From positions 744,001 to 808,000 of the forward strand of contig NZ_QAOW01000001.1 of assembly GCF_003051005.1 (NCBI RefSeq): DNA of 64,000 nucleotides, given 5' to 3'. The notes below the pieces were generated by a model. It was not told the DNA's origin. It searched no databases and saw only the letters and a program-made list of their open reading frames with translations. Source of the DNA: Rhodococcus sp. OK519. Lineage in GTDB: Bacteria > Actinomycetota > Actinomycetes > Mycobacteriales > Mycobacteriaceae. A program made the translations under genes and the position numbers. How positions within the stretch are numbered: position 1 is the first letter of the stretch; each line of letters starts with the position of its first letter. This document shows positions 53,675 through 64,000 of this stretch, in pieces.

Positions 53675-55213
53675 CTACCCGCCGTGACCGCCGTGTCCTG
53701 CGGTCGCGGGCGCGCTCGTACCCATCTGCATCGGGCGCGGTGTCGCGCCGGGTTCCAGAACCAGGAACTGTCCCATCATGCCCTGATCCTCGTGCAGCAA
53801 CAGATGGCAGTGGAACATGTAGGGGATGGTGGGATCGGTGTACTCGGTGAAACGCAGCGCCAGCCGGATCTGCTGTCCCGGCGGGGTGTAGACGGTGTCC
53901 TTCCAGCCGGACAGGTGCGCGGGCGGCGGGGAGCCGTCGATGTCGACGACCAGGAACTGGACGTCGTGGACGTGGAAGTTGTGCGGCCAGTTGTCGACGT
54001 TACGGACCGTCCAGATCTCGGTGGTGTCGACGGTGGGAGAGAAGTCGATGCGGTTCATGTCCATCCGCGCGCCGTTGATCATGAACCACTGCAGCTCGAA
54101 GTCGCGCTCGGTGACGGCCGTCGACGGGGCCAGCCGAGCGATCGGCGCGAGGGTCGACGGCAGGCCGGGCGACGGGCCGAGGGTGCGTTCGGGACGCAAC
54201 TCGACGATGTCGACGGTATCGGTGAACCCGAATCGCGCGGCGGCCGCGCGGTCGAGCCCACCGTGGTCGTCGGCGGGAACGGAGCGCAGCACTACGTCGG
54301 AGCCGCCGCGCATCGCAACCACGATCTCGGCGCGTTCACCCGGGCTGAGCGGTAGCCGCCGCAGGGCAGTGGGCTCGGACACCAGACCGCCGTCGGTGGC
54401 GACCAGTCGGAACTCGCGGTCGTCGGAGAACGCGAGGTTGTAGGTTCGGCCGCCGGAACCGTTGAGGATGCGCAACCGGACCAGTTCGGTGGTCACCGGC
54501 AGGTAGGCGCCCGAGATTCCGTTGGTGACGATGGTGTCGCCCAGCAGTCCGACGTCGGTGGGGTCGGACTCGTCCAGCGCGCCGTCGGAGGTGAAGCGCT
54601 TGTCCTGGACGATCAGGGGGATGTCGTCCACCCCGTAGTTCTTCGGGAGGTCGATCCCGTCGGTGACGTCGTCGTCGACGAGGAATAGACCCGCCAACCC
54701 CCGGTAGACGTGCTTTTCGGTGGAGCCGTGCGGGTGCGGGTGGTACCAGAGCGTCGCGGCCGGCTGATTCACCGTCCATGTCGGCTCCCACCGCGCTCCC
54801 GGCTCGACGGCCTGGTGCGGGCCGCCGTCGTACCGGGCCGGCACGTGCATGCCGTGCCAGTGCACGGTGGTCGGCTCGGGCAGTGCGTTCTCGATCGTGA
54901 ACGCGACGGCCTCACCGCGTCGGGCCCGGATCGTCGGCCCCAGCAGGGACCCGTTGAAACCCCATGTCGCAGTGCTCTTCCCGGCCAACAGCTCGGAGTT
55001 CCCCGTGCGGGCCGTGAGTGCGAAGTGCCGGGTGCCCGCGGCGTCCACGGTCGAGTCCGCGAGCGGCGGGATCGGGAGGGCGCGCGTGAACTTCCCGGTC
55101 GGTGCGGCGCCCGGTGCTGGGGGGCTCGACTGCGCCGCCACACATCCGGCGGACGCGGCCAGTGGGACGGCGGCGAGGCCGATCAGGAAGGACCGGCGGG
55201 ATATGTGCGTCAC
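53675..55213 (-). CDS. Tat-exported lipoprotein multicopper oxidase
   Basis: This 512-residue protein starts with a twin-arginine signal (SRRSFLIGLAAVPLAASAGC), whose end is a lipobox with the Cys at about residue 23. The copper ligands are HWHGMH, WYHPHPHG, NFHVHDVQF and FHCHLLLHEDQGMMG. A His/Gly-rich C-terminus (HGGHGG) may bind extra copper. It resembles CueO and mycobacterial MmcO, which oxidise Cu(I) and support copper tolerance. GGAG precedes GTG 55213. Other copper genes are not adjacent, but a His-rich PepSY protein is 12 kb away. Confidence 0.9.
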   Translation of the reverse strand: MTHISRRSFLIGLAAVPLAASAGCVAAQSSPPAPGAAPTGKFTRALPIPPLADSTVDAAGTRHFALTARTGNSELLAGKSTATWGFNGSLLGPTIRARRGEAVAFTIENALPEPTTVHWHGMHVPARYDGGPHQAVEPGARWEPTWTVNQPAATLWYHPHPHGSTEKHVYRGLAGLFLVDDDVTDGIDLPKNYGVDDIPLIVQDKRFTSDGALDESDPTDVGLLGDTIVTNGISGAYLPVTTELVRLRILNGSGGRTYNLAFSDDREFRLVATDGGLVSEPTALRRLPLSPGERAEIVVAMRGGSDVVLRSVPADDHGGLDRAAAARFGFTDTVDIVELRPERTLGPSPGLPSTLAPIARLAPSTAVTERDFELQWFMINGARMDMNRIDFSPTVDTTEIWTVRNVDNWPHNFHVHDVQFLVVDIDGSPPPAHLSGWKDTVYTPPGQQIRLALRFTEYTDPTIPYMFHCHLLLHEDQGMMGQFLVLEPGATPRPMQMGTSAPATAGHGGHGG

Positions 55214-55362
55214 TGTGCTCCTCGAAGACTGCGGCGAATTTCTGCCTGAATCCAGTCTTCGTGGCGAGCGACGAGTAAACCCCCGCCCTGGGGCCGGTGA
55301 GTACGACCGGAGAGTCCTACCCGTGGGCCTTGTGCGGGCCGCGACGCCGTGCTACTTCGGTG

Positions 55363-56139
55363 CTAGCGCGACCGCAGGCGGGCGAGGACCTCGTCGTGCA
55401 ACCGTCCGTTGGTGGCCACCGCGCTGCCGCCGTGCGGGCCGTCGGCGCCCTCGATGCTCGTGAACCGACCGCCGGCCTCGCGCACCAGGATGTCCAGCGG
55501 CGCCAGATCCCACAACGACACCTCGGGCTCGGCCGCGATCTCGAGGGCGCCCTCCGCGAGCAGGCAATAGGAGAAGAAGTCGCCGTAGCCGCGGATGCGC
55601 CACACGTCGTCGGTGAGATCGACGAACTGATCGCGGATCCCGCGGTCCTTCCACCCGGACAGTGACGAGAACGCCAGGCTCGACGACGCCAGGTCTGCGA
55701 CCGCGGATACCGACAGCTTGCGGGCGTCGCCGCCGTCGTACGACGTCCACGCGCCCTCCCCGGCCGACGCCCACCAGCGGCGGTTCAGCGCGGGCGCGCT
55801 CACGGCGCCGACGACGGGGACACCGTCCTCGAGCAGTGCGATCAGGCTGGCCCACACGGGGACGCCGCGGACGAAGTTCTTGGTGCCGTCGATCGGGTCG
55901 ATCACCCACTGGCGTCCCGCGAACTTCGCGTGGCCGCCGAACTCCTCGCCGAGCACGTCGTCGCCGGGACGCTCGACGCCCAGCACCGCACGCAGCGCAC
56001 GCTCGACAGCCAGGTCGGCGTCGGAGACGGGCGTGAGGTCGGGCTTGGAGTCCACCCTCAGATCCAGCGCGCCGAACCGGGCGCGGGTGATGGTGTCGGC
56101 TTCGTCGGCGAGACGCAGGGCGAGTTCGAGATCGGTCAC
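55363..56139 (-). CDS. hisN: Histidinol-phosphatase, inositol monophosphatase family
   Basis: This 258-residue enzyme has the IMPase metal motifs: [22 protein letters not shown] and [15 protein letters not shown]. The DPIDGT box and EE motif bind Mg. In actinobacteria this subgroup is HisN, which dephosphorylates histidinol phosphate, though inositol or other phosphates cannot be excluded. GTG 56139 is the likely start. It is divergent from prfB (99 bases between starts). Confidence 0.85.
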   Translation of the reverse strand: MTDLELALRLADEADTITRARFGALDLRVDSKPDLTPVSDADLAVERALRAVLGVERPGDDVLGEEFGGHAKFAGRQWVIDPIDGTKNFVRGVPVWASLIALLEDGVPVVGAVSAPALNRRWWASAGEGAWTSYDGGDARKLSVSAVADLASSSLAFSSLSGWKDRGIRDQFVDLTDDVWRIRGYGDFFSYCLLAEGALEIAAEPEVSLWDLAPLDILVREAGGRFTSIEGADGPHGGSAVATNGRLHDEVLARLRSR

Positions 56140-56238
56140 GGATTCGACGCTACTGCACGGTCGGTGCAGCCTCGATCGGTCGCACATGTGGCCGGTGCAA
56201 CGCCGAACCCGTCGATACACCCGGTAGCCTGGATAACT

Positions 56239-57342
<1,104 letters not shown>

Positions 57343-57347
57343 GACGT

Positions 57348-58253
57348 ATGCAGACCACACATCTCGCCCTGACGTTCACCCCGTACGACCGTTTGCTCGA
57401 GTGGCTGAAAGTCACCGGACTGCCCATCGCGCTGACGATCCTCGGTGCGCTGATCCTCGCCCGGTTCGTGAACTGGGCGGGCGGTCGCATCACGCAGCGC
57501 ATCGACGACAACTACCAGCAGGGCGACGCCCTGGTGCGGTCCGAGGCGACCAAACATCGGCACTCGGTGGCGCAGGTCATCACGTGGGTGGTGATCACGA
57601 TCATCTATGTGATCACCGCGATGAAGGTGCTCAACCAACTGGGTCTTCCCATCGGAAGCCTCGTGGCCCCGGCCACGGTGCTCGGTGCCGCGCTGGGCTT
57701 CGGCGCGCAGCGCGTGGTGCAGGACATCCTCGCCGGATTCTTCATCATCACCGAGCGGCAGTACGGCTTCGGCGACACCGTCCAGATTGCGATCACCGGG
57801 TCGGGCACGGACGCCGAGGGCGTGATCGAGGACGTGACGCTGCGGGTCACCCGCATGCGGAACGCCGATGGTGAGGTCATCACGGTCCCCAACGGGCAGA
57901 TCGTGAAGGCCGTCAACCTGTCGAAGGACTGGGCGCGGGCCGTCGTGGACGTGCCGATCCCGGCCACCGCCGACATCAATCGCGTCAACGACATCCTGCA
58001 CCGGGTGGGTGTCGACGCGTACGAGGACAAGAGCCTGCGGCCCTTGCTGCTCGACACCCCGTCGGTGATGGGTGTCGAGAGCCTTGCAGTGGACCAGGTG
58101 AGCGTGCGCATGGTGGCTCGGACCCTGCCTGGCAAGCAGTTCCAAGTGGGCCGCGCGCTGCGAGTCCGGGTCGTGACGGCGCTGCGCCGGGCCGGAATCA
58201 CGGTCGCGGCCGAACTCGAGACCGATCCCGTGGTCGGAGGTGACGACGCATGA
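57348..58253 (+). CDS. Small-conductance mechanosensitive channel family protein
   Basis: This 301-residue MscS-family protein has three N-terminal helices, the pore-lining TM3 with [22 protein letters not shown], and a beta domain [20 protein letters not shown] cytoplasmic alpha/beta domain follows. It has an N-terminus with little periplasmic loop and acts as a tension-gated channel in other species. It lies 5 bases after prfB and overlaps the next gene by ATGA. Confidence 0.88.
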   Translation: MQTTHLALTFTPYDRLLEWLKVTGLPIALTILGALILARFVNWAGGRITQRIDDNYQQGDALVRSEATKHRHSVAQVITWVVITIIYVITAMKVLNQLGLPIGSLVAPATVLGAALGFGAQRVVQDILAGFFIITERQYGFGDTVQIAITGSGTDAEGVIEDVTLRVTRMRNADGEVITVPNGQIVKAVNLSKDWARAVVDVPIPATADINRVNDILHRVGVDAYEDKSLRPLLLDTPSVMGVESLAVDQVSVRMVARTLPGKQFQVGRALRVRVVTALRRAGITVAAELETDPVVGGDDA

Positions 58254-58738
58254 GCCCGCAGGAGAAGGTGTCGCTGCTGTGGAAGCGGATTCCCCGCAAG
58301 CTGTTCGGCGGCAGGATGCGTACCACCACCGTCGTCATGTGTCTGCTGTGGTTGGGCCTGGCGATGCTCAACGCGGATCTCAACCCGCCGGTCGAGCCGG
58401 CGACGACGAACCATGTGCCCGCCGTGAGCGAACCCAGCCCCGCGGCGCCGGTCCCGGAACCGGCCACGTCGTCCGCGGAGCCTTCGACCACCACCACCGC
58501 GCCCTCGTCGGTGTCGTCCTCCGAGACGGCGACGGAGACGTCCACCGGGACCTCTCGGCCCGGCCAGCAGTCGGGGACCTCCACCACCACGCCGGGCGCT
58601 GGCCGCCAGACGACAACCGAGACGAGTGCGCCGACTTCCTCGTCGCAGTCGTCGGCAGGTACGCAGACGCCGGAGCTGAACCAGGACCAGAACCCGGTGG
58701 GCGAGGCCACGACGACGGCGCCGACGCCGCAGGGCTGA
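58250..58738 (+). CDS. Small membrane protein with Ser/Thr/Pro-rich tail
   Basis: This 162-residue protein has a cytoplasmic RRIPRKLFGGRMR-like basic start, one helix (TTTVVMCLLWLGLAMLNADL) and then a long low-complexity Thr/Ser/Pro tail. It corresponds to the proline-rich Rv3103c beside ftsE. It overlaps the mscS gene and is followed by the ftsE promoter. Such proteins may link the wall and membrane, but function is unknown. Confidence 0.78.
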   Translation: MSPQEKVSLLWKRIPRKLFGGRMRTTTVVMCLLWLGLAMLNADLNPPVEPATTNHVPAVSEPSPAAPVPEPATSSAEPSTTTTAPSSVSSSETATETSTGTSRPGQQSGTSTTTPGAGRQTTTETSAPTSSSQSSAGTQTPELNQDQNPVGEATTTAPTPQG

Positions 58739-58805
58739 CGCTTGCTCGATCCGGGGCGCGTCGTTACCCAAGGTCACCGTTAGATAACGGCTAGACTGGC
58801 TCCCT

Positions 58806-59495
58806 GTGATCAGCGTCAAGGATGTCTCCAAGTTCTACAAGGCCTCCACCAGGCCCGCCCTGGACAAGGTGAGCGTCGAGATCGACAAGGGCGAGTTCGT
58901 CTTCCTGATCGGACCGTCCGGCTCCGGCAAGAGCACGTTCATGAAGCTCCTGCTCAAGGACGAGGCGCCCACCTCCGGCGACATCCACGTCGCCGACTTC
59001 CACGTCAACAAGCTGTCGGGCCGCAAGGTGCCCAAGCTTCGGCAGAGCGTGGGCTGCGTGTTCCAGGACTTCCGCCTGCTGCCGAGCAAGACGGTGTCGC
59101 AGAACGTCGCGTTCGCACTCGAGGTGATCGGCAAGCCCCGCTCGGTGATCGAGCGGACGGTGCCCGAGGTGCTCGAGCTGGTGGGGCTGTCGGGCAAGGC
59201 CGACCGCCTGCCCGGCGAGCTGTCCGGCGGTGAACAGCAGCGCGTCGCGATCGCCCGCGCCTTCGTGAACCGTCCGCTGGTGCTGCTCGCCGACGAGCCC
59301 ACCGGCAACCTGGACCCCGACACCAGCGCCGACATCATGCTGCTGCTCGAGCGGATCAACCGCACCGGTACCACCGTGCTGATGGCCACGCACGACCACC
59401 ACATCGTGGACTCGATGCGCCGCCGCGTCGTCGAGCTCGACCTCGGCCGTGTGGTGCGAGACGAAGCACGGGGCGTGTACGCCGTCGGCCGCTAG
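58806..59495 (+). CDS. ftsE: Cell division ATP-binding protein FtsE
   Basis: This 229-residue ABC ATPase has Walker [12 protein letters not shown], signature [14 protein letters not shown] and Walker [15 protein letters not shown]. FtsE with FtsX controls peptidoglycan hydrolases at division. TAGACT (58792-58797) ends 8 bases before GTG 58806; the absence of a Shine-Dalgarno suggests a leaderless start. ftsX follows. Confidence 0.95.
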   Translation: MISVKDVSKFYKASTRPALDKVSVEIDKGEFVFLIGPSGSGKSTFMKLLLKDEAPTSGDIHVADFHVNKLSGRKVPKLRQSVGCVFQDFRLLPSKTVSQNVAFALEVIGKPRSVIERTVPEVLELVGLSGKADRLPGELSGGEQQRVAIARAFVNRPLVLLADEPTGNLDPDTSADIMLLLERINRTGTTVLMATHDHHIVDSMRRRVVELDLGRVVRDEARGVYAVGR

Positions 59496-59556
59496 GCCCG
59501 ACGTCCTACAACCCAGCCGAACCGTTCGACCTGACGACGTAAGGACCCCCTCCCCG

Positions 59557-60474
59557 ATGCGTGCCAGCTTCATCTTCAGCGAGGTCTTCACCGGCCTGCG
59601 CCGCAACCTCTCGATGACCGTCGCGATGATCCTCACCACCGCGATCTCGTTGGGACTGTTCGGCGGCGGCCTGCTCGTCGTGCAGATGGCCGACAAGACG
59701 CAGCAGATCTTCCTCGACCGTGTCGAGGTGCAGCTCTTCCTCACCGAGGACATCTCGACGTCCGATCCGGACTGCGCGGCGGACCTCTGCCGCGGCATCC
59801 GCGCCGATCTCGAGAGCACCGACGGGGTGGTCGCGGTGCAGTACCTCAACCAGGACGACGCCGTCGCCGACGCCACCGACCGCGTGTTCAAGGACAACCC
59901 GGAACTGGCATCGCTGGTCAGCGCGGAGAGCTTCCCGGCCTCGTTCAAGGTCAAGATGAGCGATCCCGACCAGTTCATGTACATCAACGCCGACTTCTCG
60001 GCTCGGCCGGGCATCGACAGCATCCTCAACCAGCGGGAATTGGTGGATCGGCTCTTCAGCGTGCTCGGCGGCATCCGCAACGCAGCCTTCGCGATCGCGA
60101 TCGTGCAGGCGATCGCCGCGATCTTCCTGATCGCCAACATGGTTCAGGTGGCCGCGCTCACCCGTCGCACCGAGGTGGGCATCATGCGACTCGTCGGCGC
60201 CACCCGCTGGTACACGCAGTTGCCGTTCCTGCTCGAGGCCGTCGTCGCATCGCTCATCGGTGCGGGGCTGGCCATCGCGGGTCTGTTCGGCGCGAAGAAC
60301 CTGTTCATCGACAACGTTCTCGACGACATCTACGACGCGAACATCGTGGCGCGGGTGTCCAACAGCGACGTACTCCTGGTGGCGCCGTTCGTCGTGATCG
60401 TGGGCGCCGGCATGGCCGCGATCACCGCGTACATCGCGCTGCGCCTCTATGTCAGGGACGGGCGCGATAGCTAA
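59557..60474 (+). CDS. ftsX: Cell division protein FtsX
   Basis: This 305-residue permease has one N-terminal helix, a long extracytoplasmic domain (about 50-170, with DISTSDPDCAADLCRG), and three C-terminal helices after IVQAIAAIFLIANM. The segment REVGIMRLVGATR-like (RRTEVGIMRLVGATRWYTQ) is characteristic of FtsX. It works with FtsE and an outside hydrolase (RipC in mycobacteria). The ATG at 59557 has AAGGA 13 bases upstream; the N-terminus matches family length. Confidence 0.94.
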   Translation: MRASFIFSEVFTGLRRNLSMTVAMILTTAISLGLFGGGLLVVQMADKTQQIFLDRVEVQLFLTEDISTSDPDCAADLCRGIRADLESTDGVVAVQYLNQDDAVADATDRVFKDNPELASLVSAESFPASFKVKMSDPDQFMYINADFSARPGIDSILNQRELVDRLFSVLGGIRNAAFAIAIVQAIAAIFLIANMVQVAALTRRTEVGIMRLVGATRWYTQLPFLLEAVVASLIGAGLAIAGLFGAKNLFIDNVLDDIYDANIVARVSNSDVLLVAPFVVIVGAGMAAITAYIALRLYVRDGRDS

Positions 60475-60562
60475 TCGGCTTGCATGGGCTCCTATGCTGG
60501 AGTCGTACCAGTACAGGTCAGTGCAGAGCTGACAGCGGATCGACGACGGTGAGGGCCCGCAC

Positions 60563-61036
60563 GTGAAAGAGAAGGGCCGCAAGGTCATCGCGACCAATCG
60601 CAAGGCGCGACACAACTACACGATCATCGACACCTACGAGGCGGGCGTCGCGCTGCTCGGCACCGAGGTGAAGAGCCTGCGCGAGGGCAAGGCTTCGCTG
60701 GTGGACGCGTTCGCGACCGTCGACGACGGCGAGGTGTGGCTGCGCGCGCTGCACATCCCCGAGTACACGCAGGGCACGTGGACCAACCACTCGCCGCGCC
60801 GCACCCGCAAGCTGCTGCTGCACAAGCGGGAGATCGAACATCTCGTCGGCAAGACCCGTGAGGGCAACCAGACGCTGGTGCCGCTGTCGATGTACTTCTC
60901 GGACGGCAAGGTCAAGGTCGAGCTCGCCCTCGCGAAGGGCAAGCAGGACTACGACAAGCGCCAGGACCTGGCGCGCCGCACCGCCGAGCGTGAGGTCACC
61001 CGGGAGATCGGGCGCCGCGTCAAGGGCATGCGCTGA
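60563..61036 (+). CDS. smpB: SsrA-binding protein SmpB
   Basis: This 157-residue tmRNA partner has [20 protein letters not shown] and [14 protein letters not shown]. The basic C-terminal tail [19 protein letters not shown] is needed on stalled ribosomes. GTG 60563 is preceded by GAGGG. No tmRNA gene was recognised in the 70 bases after it or elsewhere in the window. Confidence 0.96.
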   Translation: MKEKGRKVIATNRKARHNYTIIDTYEAGVALLGTEVKSLREGKASLVDAFATVDDGEVWLRALHIPEYTQGTWTNHSPRRTRKLLLHKREIEHLVGKTREGNQTLVPLSMYFSDGKVKVELALAKGKQDYDKRQDLARRTAEREVTREIGRRVKGMR

Positions 61037-61105
61037 CCCCAGAGCTGTCGCAGGTGATCGCGGTGGCCGCCGCGTGAGGGGTGAACGCGGCGGCCACCGC
61101 AGCCT

Positions 61106-63175
61106 CTATCGAGCGACGCGCTCCCACATCTGCAGGTACGCCTCGGCCCCGCGGGACATGTCGTCGATGAACTGGTCGCCGTCCTTGCCGGCGTAGGTGC
61201 GCATGTCCTCGATCCAGTCGGGGATCATGCCGTACTGCGCCAGGCCGTCGGTGTTGAAGTCGAACGTGCGGGTGCCCGCGCGCTGCTGCTCCATCACCGT
61301 GCCGCCGTCGAATGTGGTGAACGGGTACTCGACGCCCCGCGTCCCGTCCTTGTGCGGCGCCGGCTGCGCGCCGAACCCGTTGGTGTCCGCGCCGAATCCG
61401 TACCCGAAGTAGTAGTCGTCGTCCCGATCCTCGCGGGCCGAGCGCCACTCACCGACGAAGTTCTCCGACGGCCCCGCATACGACGCCACGAAGCCGCCGA
61501 GCTGGTAGATGCGCGGGTAGTTCGACGGGTCGGTCCAGCCGTGGCTGGACACGACACCCGAGTACCGCGCGTCCTCGAGGATCTTCAGCGCCGAGTCGGC
61601 GGTCTTGACGCCCATGTGATCGACGTCGACGATCATGCCGCGCTGCATGAGGCCGCGGATCGCGTACTCGCCGAGTGGTGTCAGACCGCGGGCATTGCAG
61701 GTATCACCGGTCGGGTAGATCGGCACGGTGACGCCGGGCGGGAGCGACTTCGTCAACTCGGCGGTGGGTCGGTCGACGTTCCCGATCGGGTTGTCCGTCG
61801 CGACGCCGGTGCACGGTTCGGCCTTCCAGAACTCGCCGGTTCCGATGAAGTTGCCGATGTTGACCGCGATCCCGGTGATCCCTTCGTCGAAGCGGACGCC
61901 ACCGAAGGCGTTGTCGAACTTGTGTGTCAGGACCACCTGCCGCACACCCATCGCGTACAGCTCGTCGAGGCCGGCGTCGATGTCCTGCTCGGTGCACTGC
62001 GGGACACCGTTGCGGACGCCGCATCCGAACGACTCGGAGATCTCGATGCCGAGCGTGACGGCGAGCTTGCCCGCCGCCGCGACCGCCCTGGCGTCCTCGG
62101 GGGTGCTGACGATGCGGAACCAGCCACGGCCGGGACCGCCGTACTGCGCGTCCACGTAGTCCTGGATCTCGTGCGCCTGCCGGGCCTCGATCCGGGCGGT
62201 CTCCATCTCGTCGCACGAATTGCTGCGTAGCGGATACAGCTCGCACAGCACACGATTCGACACCAGCAGGTTCGTCAGGATCCGCAGACCGCCGCGCCAC
62301 GCGCGCTCCACCCAGCGGTAGTACATCTGCTCGTGGGTCATCGAGTCGTAGGACGGCACGTCCGCGAAGCTCGGCCACATGGTGGTGTCGTGCGATCGGA
62401 AGGGGTCACCGTGCGAGAGCACGTTCTCGAGCACGGCAGGCAGGCCGTCGGGCTTGTGGTCCTCGCAGTCCTGCAACGCAACCGTGACACCGAGCGGCGA
62501 GTAGGGCTCGCCGCAACGGATCTCGCCGCCGATGAACTCGTTGGCGTTCATGTGGACGTGCGCGTCGATGAAGCCACGGACCTCTTCGGGGGACGAGACG
62601 AGCGGAGCTCCGCGGGCGCCGATCTCCACCTCGGGGAAGTCGGCGCAGCCGTCTGCCGGTTCGAGTCGGAATCGTCCGGCCTCCGGATCCTGCCCGGGAG
62701 CGGTCACCGTCAGTCGGCCGTCGGCGCGGTTCACGCCCAACTGCTGACCGTCGACGATCGACGTCGCGGTGTAGGCGCCGTCGGTGAACGTGAACGTCCA
62801 ATCGGTGGCGGGCGTGGGCTGTGGCGCCGCGAACACCCGGCCGGACTCGCCCGCGATGAGCGCGGTGTCGTTGCCGTAGAACAGGAATCGGCCGAGCTGC
62901 GCGGCGTGCATCCGGAACTTCGCGGCACCCGCCGCATCGGCACCGACGCGGTAGCCGTCACCGTCGCGGGCCACGAAGCCGGGGTTGGTGTCCGACGCGA
63001 GGGCGTAGCAACCACCCGCGAGTCCGTACACCGGATCGGTCGGCGGTCCGGGGTCGGTGGGATCGGGCGACAGCGGAACCGACACGGCGATCGCCGTCCC
63101 GGCCAGTGCCAGCGCCAGGGAGGCGCCGAGCACCGGGATCAGTCGGCGGCGAACGAATCTGGAGCGGACGGACAT
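61106..63175 (-). CDS. Secreted M19-like metal-dependent amidohydrolase
   Basis: This 689-residue protein has a signal peptide (SVRSRFVRRRLIPVLGASLA, then a hydrophobic run to about residue 31). A Cys-containing beta-trefoil-like region (about 50-190, NDTALIAGESGRVFAA) follows. A dipeptidase-type (amidohydrolase) domain contains FIDAHVHMN, GIEISESFG, VLTHKFDN, IVDVDHMGVK and VSSHGWTD. The Asp/His motifs could bind two metals. Substrate is unknown; resemblance to renal dipeptidase is at fold and motif level. An inverted repeat CCCCTAAC/GTTAGGGG lies near its start at 63186. Confidence 0.78.
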   Translation of the reverse strand: MSVRSRFVRRRLIPVLGASLALALAGTAIAVSVPLSPDPTDPGPPTDPVYGLAGGCYALASDTNPGFVARDGDGYRVGADAAGAAKFRMHAAQLGRFLFYGNDTALIAGESGRVFAAPQPTPATDWTFTFTDGAYTATSIVDGQQLGVNRADGRLTVTAPGQDPEAGRFRLEPADGCADFPEVEIGARGAPLVSSPEEVRGFIDAHVHMNANEFIGGEIRCGEPYSPLGVTVALQDCEDHKPDGLPAVLENVLSHGDPFRSHDTTMWPSFADVPSYDSMTHEQMYYRWVERAWRGGLRILTNLLVSNRVLCELYPLRSNSCDEMETARIEARQAHEIQDYVDAQYGGPGRGWFRIVSTPEDARAVAAAGKLAVTLGIEISESFGCGVRNGVPQCTEQDIDAGLDELYAMGVRQVVLTHKFDNAFGGVRFDEGITGIAVNIGNFIGTGEFWKAEPCTGVATDNPIGNVDRPTAELTKSLPPGVTVPIYPTGDTCNARGLTPLGEYAIRGLMQRGMIVDVDHMGVKTADSALKILEDARYSGVVSSHGWTDPSNYPRIYQLGGFVASYAGPSENFVGEWRSAREDRDDDYYFGYGFGADTNGFGAQPAPHKDGTRGVEYPFTTFDGGTVMEQQRAGTRTFDFNTDGLAQYGMIPDWIEDMRTYAGKDGDQFIDDMSRGAEAYLQMWERVAR

Positions 63176-63309
63176 TCGGTGGGTCCCCTAACGAGCGCAC
63201 TGGGCTTCAGGCGAGGAGGTTAGGGGAACCTGAACGGACGTCCAGGTGCTTTTGCGAACAAATCCCGAACAGTGGACATATACGATTTGACGGTCCGCGT
63301 AAACGCAGG

Positions 63310-64000
63310 TCAGCAGTCCGTCGGAGCGGGAACGCCCGCGAAGCGATCCTTCAGATAGAGGAAGGCCTCGGGCAGGCCCACGATTGCGTTGGTCATGTGT
63401 TCGGCGATGGGGTAGCCGCGGAACACGAGTGTCGCGCCCGCCTTGCAGTAGCGGTCGGCAGTCCTTGCCACCGACCCGAACGGCGTCAGGCCGTCCGTCG
63501 ATCCCTGCCACATGAACACCGGTGCGGTCGGGATGCCGGGATAGTCGACGAGGCTGTTCTCCCGCATCACGGCGCGAGTCCGCTCGTCGTTCAGCAGGCT
63601 CGTGGACTTGGCGACCTCGCTGACGCCGTGCAGCACGCCCTTCGCGATGATCAGCGTGCGGCACTCGTCCTTGAGTTCCTCCCGCAGTCCGAGTCCTATC
63701 GGGGTCAGCTGGTCGCCGATGGGCAGCCGGTCGGGATATTCGCGCTCGAGTCCCACCGCCGCGGCGAAGCCCAACCCGAATCCGGGGTGCCGGTCTGCCA
63801 GGCCGAGTCCGACCGCCATCTCCTCGATATCTGCCGGGACACCGCCCTGTGCGACGCCCGCGAGCTCGACGTCCGGTGCGTACGTGGGGTTGAGGGCTGC
63901 CGCCCACGCAGTGGCCATGCCGCCACCGGAGTACCCGGCGAGCGCGACGGGGCTGTTCGACAGTCGCAGTTCCGGCAGTCGCTGCACGGCGCGGACGCCG
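63310..64000 (-). CDS. Secretory lipase (LIP family), C-terminal part
   Basis: The right edge cuts the gene, so the N-terminus and signal are missing. The visible 229 residues include the nucleophile motif LAGYSGGGMATAW and the late APVFMWQGSTDGLTPFG, with the catalytic Asp, and GYPIAEHMTNA with the catalytic His. This resembles Candida-type secretory lipases (PF03583), which are common in Rhodococcus and Mycobacterium. Substrates are likely triglycerides or esters. It is not linked to the neighbouring amidohydrolase by spacing. Confidence 0.82.
   Translation of the reverse strand, partial: GVRAVQRLPELRLSNSPVALAGYSGGGMATAWAAALNPTYAPDVELAGVAQGGVPADIEEMAVGLGLADRHPGFGLGFAAAVGLEREYPDRLPIGDQLTPIGLGLREELKDECRTLIIAKGVLHGVSEVAKSTSLLNDERTRAVMRENSLVDYPGIPTAPVFMWQGSTDGLTPFGSVARTADRYCKAGATLVFRGYPIAEHMTNAIVGLPEAFLYLKDRFAGVPAPTDC

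Noticed and set aside
61037-61105. tmRNA (ssrA) after smpB
   Set aside because: Only 70 bases lie before the next convergent gene and no tRNA-like ends or tag reading frame are seen.

Overview
The window is high-GC actinobacterial DNA, most likely from Rhodococcus or a close mycolate-bearing relative (species not resolved). The evidence is a set of genes typical of mycolic-acid bacteria: adnB-adnA, mycoredoxin, uvrD2 with a zinc motif, whiB7 with an AT-hook, an antigen-85-like mycolyltransferase, a resuscitation-promoting factor, a UPF0182 membrane protein and a fadE24-fadE23 pair. Much of the gene order matches the M. tuberculosis blocks Rv0259c-nirBD, Rv3193c-Rv3204, Rv3139-Rv3140 and Rv3100c-Rv3105c, as recalled from the literature. 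GTG starts, 4-bp gene overlaps and probable leaderless starts are common.

Layout. 1-3.4 kb: assimilatory nitrite reduction and siroheme supply (nirB end, nirD, a HemD-winged-helix fusion, a CbiX-type chelatase). 3.3-13.4 kb: mixed genes (thioesterase, secreted Ig-like repeat protein, R2lox oxidase, coiled membrane protein, GNAT, rsgA with a short leader peptide, mycolyltransferase, MobA-MoeA fusion). 13.4-36.7 kb: a genome-maintenance and envelope block (alkyltransferase-like protein, LipV-like hydrolase, AdnAB, potassium channel, NudC, mycoredoxin, UvrD2, WhiB7 with its attenuator, ABC1 kinase, cyclodehydratase-like protein, metallopeptidases, PDZ-S16 protease, UPF0182). 36.7-39.6 kb: rpf, initiator tRNA, acyl-CoA synthetase. 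39.7-42.4 kb: a membrane trio with a PepSY protein and histidine-rich segments.

42.4-45.2 kb is the unusual part. It has no normal-length intact gene. It carries four tandem micro-ORFs of 32-34 codons, each with its own Shine-Dalgarno, and a fifth of 42 codons. It also carries two copies of a promoter/leader element with paired inverted repeats, and two copies of a terminator with the same loop. A decayed F420-type oxidoreductase lies here. So does a mosaic in which a degenerate 3' end of the downstream fadE23 is joined to a degenerate piece of the upstream membrane gene, which is the junction a tandem duplication of this interval would leave. The micro-proteins resemble, in size and lack of signal peptide only, the small mycomembrane porins PorA/PorH of Corynebacterium. 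That role is a hypothesis.

45.2-64 kb: fadE23/fadE24 with an operator-like palindrome, two adjacent two-component systems (NarL-type and OmpR-type), a polytopic membrane protein, a Tat lipoprotein multicopper oxidase, hisN, and the prfB-mscS-ftsE-ftsX-smpB block. The window ends in a secreted M19-like amidohydrolase and a secreted lipase cut by the right edge.
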